From Rhizomys pruinosus (lineage: Eukaryota > Chordata > Mammalia > Rodentia > Spalacidae), in assembly GCA_009823505.1 (NCBI GenBank), contig VZQC01006876.1:3759661-3823660 (forward strand): a stretch of DNA of 64,000 nucleotides, read 5' to 3'. The notes under the pieces were generated by a model. The model was not told where the DNA came from. It saw only the letters and a list, made by a program, of their open reading frames with translations, and did no database searches. How positions within the stretch are numbered: position 1 is the stretch's first letter; each line of letters begins with the position of its first letter. The position numbers and the translations under genes are program-made. Below are positions 40,504-50,149 of this stretch, in pieces.

Positions 40504-43500
40504 CAGGGCCTAGTGGGAGAGCTTAGGTCACTGGGGTTGCTCCCCTGAAGGCTTTATCAGGACACCAGCCTCAGCTCTCCTCCCTCCCCTCCTTTCCTTT
40601 CTCTCCCTCCAACCCTGCCCCTCCCACTTGTGAATCCAATTAAGTGCTCCTCTATGTCCTATTACCATACACTGCTTCTCTAATAGCCCCAAAGCAACAG
40701 GGCCAACTGGCCATGGTCTGAAATCTCCCAAACTGTGATTCAAAAACTGTGATCCCAAACTGTGTTCCTCTTCTGGGGGGCGGGATAGATACAGAATCTC
40801 ACTCTAGCTCAGGCTGGCCAGGAATTCACCTTTCTTCTTTTTAACTTATCCTGGATACTTTGTGACAGTAAAATATAGCTGATTAAGACACCAGCTAACC
40901 TTGAGAAGCCAGGAAGAGGCAGAAAAGGATTCCCCACAGGGTTCAGAAGGAATGTGTCCCTGATGACACTTCATAAGAAAATATCTTTGTAAAAAATAAA
41001 TAAATAAATAATAAAAAGAAAATATCTTTGTGTTGTTTTCGGCCACCTGTGTGTGTGGTTCTCATTACAGCAGCTACAGATGAATATGAAGTGCTAACCC
41101 CACTTAGTGTAGCCCCTGCTCAGCTTTCCTCCCAAACAATCATTCTTTCCCCGCTCAGCAAGAAGCCCTTAAACATCCCCTGGATCATAGCCATCTCTAG
41201 GGGTCATGGTACCCCAAACTCCCTCCTTCAATAATTTACTTCATTTAAATGTGCCAGGAGGAAAATGACACAAAGCCTGTCTCCTGATGCAGACCTGCAG
41301 CTTGGGCGTCCACAGCCCCCTTCCCATTCAGGCTTTGCGATAACTCCATGTTATGGAGCTATTTGAAAGGCAGTAAAAGCACACACAGATAAACCTATGA
41401 AGGTCTCAAATGCAACTAGGAGTGCGACACTCTGTGAAAGCCAAAATCAGACATCCTTGCTCCTGGGCACTTCTGCATGACTGTCATGGGCTCCATCTCA
41501 GACCACTCGCTATGGTCTCTGCTGCTTTTCGTTCTCTTTAACAACACAAAACCAATGCTTGGTTTACTCAGGAAGACTAGATTCTTCTAAATAAAGTCAC
41601 AAAGTGCAATGTGAGTCTTTTTAAGTCCACATAGAACCTGGCAAAACTCTCTGATGGTTAGCTCTGTCAACATTACACAAGCCAGAATCACTTGGGAAGG
41701 AAGTCTCAATGTGGGATTCTCTCAGTCAGGTTGGGGAAGTATCTTGATTTTGTTAATTGATATGGGAAGTCCCGCCCGCTGTGGGTTGGACCATTCTCTA
41801 GGCAGAGGACTATGAAAGGCAGAGTGGAGAAAATGAGCTGAGCACTGCTGAGCTGCTTCAAGTTCGGCCATCTTACTTCCCCACGATGGAGTGGAACATG
41901 CAATTATTATAAGCTAAAATAAACCCTTTCGATCTTATGTTGCTTTCATCAGGTGTTTTATCATAGCAACAGGAAATGAAACTAAGACAGCTTTTTCTCT
42001 CAGAAGTGTCATAACACCTGCACTTCTCTGCCCATTACAGCTCCAGTTTCGGCCTGCTACGGCTTGTTTTGTATGGCTGGCAGTGCAGGAGAGGACAAGG
42101 CCTCAACCAATCCAGCTCTATGTCCCTGCCTCCTGGAAGCACCAGGCTCAACAGGTGAGCATTTACCTCCCCTACTTCTCTAAAATGCTCTTGATCCAAG
42201 TAGAGTTCATTTCATTCATTCATTTATTCATTCATTCATGCCAGGGATGGAGCCCAGGGCCTTGAGCCTTTCTTCTCTTTAACGACACATGATGGTACTA
42301 CCTCCCCAGGTCCCTAGTTCACTTTAAAGACCATCTGTGAAGCAGAGGGCAGTAAGTGCTGTTAAGTAGGTACACATGCCTGGAGATTTTTCTCTCTATT
42401 GATCTGATTTGATGTAGGCCTGAACTCTGGCACCTAGATCAGCAAGCAATCACTAAAAGTCCAGGAATTCCAGAGTCCTTCATAGAAAGGCCAAACTCCA
42501 AATGCAGAAGAACTGCACTGAACTCCTGTGCTAACGGGAAGGTGAGGGGCACTGCTACCATTATCCTGAGACTTTGAGAATAAGTGACATGATCAGTGCT
42601 GCACAGTCCATAAATAGTAGAGCTGGGCTTCCACTGGGGCCTCCATGTTCAAGTGCAAGGCTCCCTCCATTTCCCTCTGGACTGCAGAGAAGTTCCTACT
42701 TAACTCAGTCCTGTATATTATTCAATTATAAACAATAAACAATATAGACTTGACTTGGTACCTCAACTTTAACAAACACTTGGGAGTCACAGTAACCAAC
42801 GCTCCCCTCCTGTGCATCTTCCCCTCTGGAGGACTGGTTTTCCTTGCCATGGTGACTCTGTCTGAATGGGGATGCTGTTTTCTATGAGACCCTGCATCTT
42901 CATCAAATGACTGTTTTTGGAAAGTTCCACCAACCAAGTCCACTCAGTCACAAGCTCAAGGCTTTTTTTCTCAGGAATGAAGGAAGTCTAAAATGGAAAG
43001 TGCAGTGGGATCCAGTAGAATTAGCTCCCGAGCCGGTGGCCAGAACTCCTGAGCTTGCCCTAAGCCTTTTAGTCATCCTTTGCTATCATTTCTATGCTCC
43101 CACCCAAATCCATGTTGAAATTTAATTTTCATTTCGAAGTAGGACTGAGAAGTAGGACGAGGTTAGACCTTTAGGAATCAATTAAGAAATTTCTTGGGGT
43201 CCCACTTCTAGATGACGATCTATAGGCAATCAGTGGATACTAAGGAAGGGAGAATCAATTTTCTCCAGGGAAAAGCTCCCTTGTAATTTATCCCAAGTTC
43301 AGCCCTAAACACACATACACAGACTCAGTGTATTATATACATGTATATTTATAAATGTGCATATGTGTATGTAATTGTTCTGGTTACTTTCTATTGCTGC
43401 AATAAAAACACTGTGACCAAAATCAACTTAGGGAGGAAAGGGTTTATTTTCTTACATCTCCCATTGCTCATCACTGTCAGGGCAGGAACCTGGAGGCAGG

Positions 43501-43569
43501 AACTGAAGCACAGACCATAGAGGAATGCTGCATAACAGCTTGCTCCTCTGGCCTGTGTTCAATCTGCTT

Positions 43570-43601
<32 letters not shown>

Positions 43602-46600
43602 NNNNNNNNNNNNNNNNNNNNNNNNNNNNNNNNNNNNNNNNNNNNNNNNNNNNNNNNNNNNNNNNNNNNNNNNNNNNNNNNNNNNNNNNNNNNNNNNNNN
43701 NNNNNNNNNNNNNNNNNNNNNNNNNNNNNNNNNNNNNNNNNNNNNNNNNNNNNNNNNNNNNNNNNNNNNNNNNNNNNNNNNNNNNNNNNNNNNNNNNNNN
43801 NNNNNNNNNNNNNNNNNNNNNNNNNNNNNNNNNNNNTTTTTTTTTTTTTTATTTTTTTTTTTAATTTTATTTATTTATGTGTACAGATGTATTGTCTGCA
43901 TGCAAGTTTGTGCACTCGTGACGTGCAACGCCGCGGAGGTCAGAAGAGGGTGTCGGACTCTCCTGGAACTGGAGTTCTCCTGGAATTGGAGTTTCAGACG
44001 GCTCTCGGCTGCCATGTGGGTGCTGGGGATCGAACCCGGGTCCTCTGCAAGAGCGGTCGGCGCTCTTAACCGCTAGGCCATCTCTCCAACCCTCAATCTG
44101 CTTTCTTATATAACTCAGGACCACGTGCCCTGGGGTAACACTGCCCACAGTGAGCTGGGTCTTCCCACATCACTCAACAATCAAGAAAATGCCTGGTAGC
44201 ATGACCACAGGCCAAGCCAATGAAGGGAATTCCTCAATTGAGGTTCCCTCTACCCAGGTGTGTCAAGTTGACAACTGAAGCTGTCCAGCACAGTAACAAT
44301 AATAACCAAAGAAGAGAACAACAAATTGAAAGGGGGTATAGGGGTGAGGGGCACAGGAGGATTTGAAGGGGGGCTGGAAGGGGCAGAAATGAGGCAAATA
44401 AAATACTCCTACGAAATTCTCAAAAACTAAAAGAATTTCATAATAAAGAAGGAATTAAAATTAGATGAAGTCGGAGCTAGAGAGATGGCTCAGTGGTTAA
44501 GAGCACTGACTGCTCTTGCAGAGGACCTGGGTTCGATTCCCAGCACCCACATGGTGGTTAAGAACCATCTTTAAGGGGGTGTAGTGGTGCATGCCTTTAA
44601 TCCTAGCACTTGGGAGGCAGAGGCAGGCAGATCTTTGTGAGTTCGAGGCCAGCCTGGTCTACAGAGTGAATTCTAGGACAGCTAGGACAGCTGACCCTGT
44701 CTCAAAAAGACCAAAAAGACCAAAAAAAAAAAAAAAAATTAGATGAAGTCATTTTGCTAGGCCCCCATGACTGTATTAGTGGTTTTACAAGAGAAAGAGA
44801 GGAAATTAATTAAATAAATAAATAAATAAGTAAAAACAAGAGGAAGAGAGGCTTCAGTGAGTGAGCCCACTGTCTCACCATGTGAGGCTCTGTGCACCAG
44901 CAAGACGGCCTTGGCCCGTGTAGCCCATCGACCTTGACCGTCCAGAACTAGGAGTTGAATACAGCTTTATTCCTGTGTGGTTTATCTACTGTTATTCAGT
45001 TACAGCAACAGAAAATGGACTAAAGCTATTCTCTTTTATTTAGGAAGTCTCTTTGTTGGTCAGCTTTCTGCTGCTCTACCAAGTACCTGGGATAATTGAG
45101 TTATAAAAGGAAATGGTTGGGGCTGGAGAGATAGCCTAGCGGTTAAGAGCACCGACTGCTCTTGCAGAGGACCCGGGTTCGATCACCAGCACCCACATGG
45201 TGGCCGAGAACTGTCTGTAACTCCAATTCCAGGAGAACTCCAGTTCCAGGGGAATCCGAGACCCTCTTCTGACCTCTGCGGCATTGCATGACACGGGTGC
45301 AAAGACGTGCATGCAGACAGTACATTCATACACATACAAAAATAAATAAAATTTAAAAAAAATTAAAAAAGAAAAGGAAACGGTTTATTTGGGCTTCCTA
45401 TTTGGAGGTTTGGAGCCATGGATGCTTAGACTCATTGCCTTGGTCTGTAGCAAGACAGAATGTAATGGCTGGGAGCCCCGTGGTACAGCACAAGCCTGGC
45501 CTCACAGAAGACAGGAAACAAAAAGAAACAAGGAACAATGAGGTCACAATATCCCCCTCCAGGACACACTCTCAATGAGCTAACCTCTCCCCACCAAGCT
45601 GTACCCCTAGCATCTTACAACCTCCCCTAACACTACAGACAGCTGCTGACCAAGCCTTTAATAGGCCTTTGAAGGCTGCTTATCAAGACTGTTGAAGCCA
45701 GTTATGATTTGTCTTTGTTTTTTTGTTTTGGTCTTTTTGAGACAGGGTCTCCCTGTCCTGGAACTCGCTCTGTAGACCAGGCTGGCCTTGAACTCACAAA
45801 GATCCGCCTGCCTCTGCCTCCCAAGTGCTAGGATTAAAGGCGTGCACCACCATTCCCAGCATGATTTGTTTTATAAAGTCAAAACACACCTGTCGAAGGG
45901 AGTAAAAGGCACTGCTTGGGGTTCAAAACAGAAATTCAACCCGAAGTTTGTGACAAAGTCTGAGCAGGTTGTATAAAATGCGCTGGGGACATTATACAGG
46001 GTGGGATCTCAGGCAGACCCTCCGACGACCCTACACCAAGACTGACTTATTAAAGGCTTTTTCCAGGCAAAGCACAAAAGGAATCTAAAATAAACATTGT
46101 TAAATATCACTGTGCCCTAAAAGCAGGAACCACCTGCTTAATCCAGCTCCCTGGCTCCTCAAATCTACAAAAGAAGTTGCCAAAAGTTCAGAGTGGATGT
46201 TCCTTGGCTGCAGGTAACAGACAACAATCTAGCATGAATGCACCCTTCCTTCCCTCCTACTTACGTGGGATAGCCTCGTACGCCCTGGGCGGAGCACACA
46301 TCCGAGTCAGCTGTGCAGTCCACCTTTGCCACGTACACCTTGGCATCTTCCATACTGTTGTACTTGTCTCCCAGGTCATTCCAAGTTGGCTGCAGTCGCT
46401 GGCAGTGTCCACACCTACAATGAAGTGAGAAGAGGAGCAGACTGACAGTCAGGTCCTGAGGTATGCAGCACACCACAGGGTATGCAGCCCTCTCCAGCAG
46501 CAATCGAGTCCCCACCCTTTCTTTTCTCTGCAGCACGAGGATAACTCACAATATCCTTCTCAGCACCAAATCAAAGCTTAACAGCTCACTGCCCCAATCT

Positions 46601-49600
46601 TCCTTTCGACCTCTCTGCCAGAACCCACCTCCCTGCCTTCCAGTTGACCTCTGGGTTCTACTGCAGGGTTTTTGGTTTTCTAAAGACAATAGCTTGGCCG
46701 GGCGTGGTGGCACACACCTTTAATCCTAGCACTTGCCAGGCAGAGGCAGGTGGATCTTTGTGAGTTCAAGGCCAGCCTGGTCTACAGAGTGAGTTCCAGG
46801 ACAGCTGGGGCTACAGGAAGACCCTGTCTCAAAAAAAAAAAAAAAAAAGACAACAGCTTGGCTTCCCCAGGAGCTCAGGGTACACGGTTTCCTAATATTT
46901 TCTCCCTCAACTCCACCTGGCTAATTTCTGTTTGCTCTTCAAATGTAATTTGAGCAACATTTCCTCCAAGTCCTTCCTGACTCTTGAACTATTTAGCACC
47001 ATTCTCTTCTCTTCTGAAATCTTCCCTGCTCTCTATGGCAGCAACTTAGCACTCTGGTTGTAATTGCTTCATTGTAAGAACAGATCTCTTCTACTATAAA
47101 ACCGAATGTGCATATACCCAAGACATCCTCAAAACTCAATCAACTGCACTTTCTCCAAACATTTATCATTTAAAAATTTTATTTTTATGTGTATGTTTTG
47201 CCTGCATGTGTATAAGTGCACCCATGTCATGTGATGCCCATGGAGGCCAGAAGAGGATGTTAGATCCCTGGAACTGGAGTTAGGGGCAGCTACTACATGG
47301 GTACTGGGAACTGAATCTGGATCCTCTGCAAGAACAGTATTCTTTAACTGCTAAGCCATCTCTCCAGCCCTACTGTTTTTTAAATTTATTTATTTAGACA
47401 GAGTTTTATGTACTTCAGGCTGGCCTTGAACTTGCTATGTAGCTAAGGATGTCCTTGAATCTGTCTCTACCTTCCAACTGCTGGGATTCCAAGTGTGCAG
47501 CACCATAGCTGGCTTACACGGTGCTAGGGATCTAATCCAAGTACATGCTAGGCAAGCATTTTACCAACTGAGCTACATCCCCCCTACCCAAGTAAACATT
47601 TTACATTAGAGTTTGTAGCATCCCAAACAACTAGGGTTGATATAGTCAAATGTCTGGTGCTCACTGTGTGAGAAATATTTTTTTTCAAAGCCAATTTTTT
47701 TATTGAATTTATTGAATCTATGCATTTCATACAAAATTACAAATCAAATCTAGACCCGTGTCCCTCTCCTTGCCCCTCCCACCCCACCAGAGCTCATGCA
47801 TTCTGCCAAAGGTTTTTCATCTTTTTCTCAGTCTCTCTCAAAATTATCGATTCAGAAGTTTACTGTTTCGAGAAGTTCACCATTTCAGTCAGTTCTTTGA
47901 CCTGGTCTTCTTGTTGTTGTTGCTGTTGTTGTTATTCCTTCCACTATGCATCACTCCAAAATATGTACATATGCATGCCACATATATCATAGGTTTTAGC
48001 ATCTTCAGCTTATGATTGTTTTTCTTTATTAGGCTGAAAGATGTCATGTTTGAAGACTCCTCCTTAGCAAGCCCAAACCATCATCAGTTCTGCCCTTGTG
48101 TTCCATGCTGGGGTTTTCCCTTCCCATAGTCACCAAATGGGGTCAAGTAAGCACCGCGTCCTGTCGTGATCTACCTGTACTGGGCTCCATGATACAGCCT
48201 GGGTAGTCCAACAATGGCAGTCTATACCCTGAAGAGGCGGAAACCCCAGTAGTAGCTCAGCCCACAAGCTGGATGTCTCAGCAGTCCCCAACTGGCACTG
48301 AAGGTTTGGAGGATTCTTGGAGAGACATAAGTCTTCAGTCCATATTGGAAGGTTGAAAAGCTGCTGTGTCTCATGTCTTTGAAAGATGGTAAAAGCAGTG
48401 GCAGCCACAGGGTAGTTGCACTTGCCCACTTTTTGTCTTTTTACTAAGATCTCATGTTTCATACCTCAAGTACAATTTCTCAGAACTCACTATTTATTTC
48501 TGGTTACACTTTCCTTTTGGATGTTTTAAGGCCACACAGATTAACCAAGGTTTTTGTTTTCTCGAGGTCAGTTAAGGATCTGGTCCTCAAGGGTCACTCC
48601 AAAAAGCCTGAGAAATATTTTTAAAACACTTATCATTTAAAATAATGCCAGCAGGATTGTAGCTGCTGGCTTCTTTTCACACTGCACTCCAGCATCCCAT
48701 CTTTCTCATCACTACATCTGAGTGGCATGGCTGGCCATCATCTTGCATTCTCAGCTATATGTTAGACCACTGGAATTTTGAATGACAGAAACATCAGAAA
48801 CAGTACCCAGGCTTCAAGTGCAGCCACAAAGCATGGAACACAGGACACTGTTTCCATTTATCTAGGAAGCAAGTTACATGTCTACAATGTAACCACTTGT
48901 TGCTATACCTTTTAAGTGGTCCTTTTAAAAAAAGTGCTTGCTTACAAGAGTAACAGGCACTGATAATGTGACTTCTTCCACAAGATACTTTGTTAATAAA
49001 ATCCATGTTAAGTGTCTTTGCTGAAAGATAACCTGACCTCCAAATCAGAGACCCATAGAGAGCGCTGCAAAGCCCCCTTCAAGCTAATGTGTCTTCCAGC
49101 AGCACTTTCTTGGGCAGCTAAGAGAATCCCTGCTTCATGAAAGCATAAACACACATCATTTTCTTTTTCTGGAAGATCATTGCTATTCTTTTCATATATT
49201 TGGTACAAGTGCTAAGAAAACAAGCACTGTCCTGTCTCCATCCCAGCACATACTTGGTTTGTATTAAGTTTTTGACAATTTCCTAGCTGAATGAATGGGT
49301 TGAAAAACTCACACAGTGGAACTATATTATATTGGTGGATTTAATGTCTGTGGCTTCAACAACATGAGCTTGTCAAGATGGTGAGTTGGGGAAGAAAGGA
49401 TAACAAAATGACAACAAAATCCAAGGTCCAAAGGCCCCTGAAGTGTGTGTGCAAGAGGGAGTGTGGATTTGTTTTGTTCTCCAGCTCGCCCCAGTTCCTG
49501 TATGTTCCTCGTGGCATAAGACTCTTACACAAGTGTGATTCTGCTGTCTGAAGACACAGATATGACAACTAACCAAAGAACCCATGATGGATTCTATCGC

Positions 49601-50099
49601 CTGAGCAGACCCTGCCTGGGAGGTGTTGCTGGGTGCCTGTGGGGTAGCCTCTTGCAAGTCACCACCATAAGAGATTTTCAAGGGCAGTTCTGCCTCTAGG
49701 GATTTGATCAGATATGCTCATGTTAAGATGCCACACATCCTCTGCATCCTTGTCAAGACTAGGTTAAAAATGACACTAAAGAATGTGTTTACTGGACACT
49801 AAATTAAACTGATCATCGAGGGCCATCGCCAAGCAGGTACCCCTCCCCATCTAGGCACAGTGGTGAATCCACTGGTGCTGTCAGCTGGTATCTGTGGTTT
49901 GGAGCCCTTGTAACTATAGCACCTCTGAGTCAGCAAAGTGCATTCAGAAGGTAGCCTGGGACCAAGGGACAGAACAAAAGCCTTGATCTTGACCTCACTG
50001 TACCCAGGTTCAGTGTGACCCACAAGCTGGCAACAGAACTGTGACCTGAGTTTGGCGCAAAATCAACAGCAGGACAACCTACAGCCACCAAGTTCAGGA

Positions 50100-50149
<50 letters not shown>

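Larger units (their letters stand above)
43375..44295 (-). mobile_element. hAT/URR1-like repeat split by a B2 insertion
   Basis: Left part: GTTACTTTCTATTGCTGCAA ... GGAGGCAGGAACTGAAGCAC. Right part: ATAACTCAGGACCACGTGCC ... TCAATTGAGGTTCCCTCTAC ... GTGTCAAGTTGACAACTGAA. The two join smoothly if the B2 and one target duplication are removed. Confidence 0.75.
38209..46264 (-). other. Txndc5 intron 2 (8.1 kb)
   Basis: GTAAGT...CTTTCAG in phase 2. Contains a 51-bp tandem duplication, SINEs, a MaLR-like remnant, several hAT-like repeats and the assembly gap. About 38,440-39,230, 39,510-40,215, 40,840-41,640 and 42,310-43,370 show nothing I can name. Confidence 0.8.

Noticed and set aside
43525..44076. 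183-codon open frame across the N gap
   Set aside because: It consists of poly-Phe, undefined residues and B2 sequence; an artefact of the gap.
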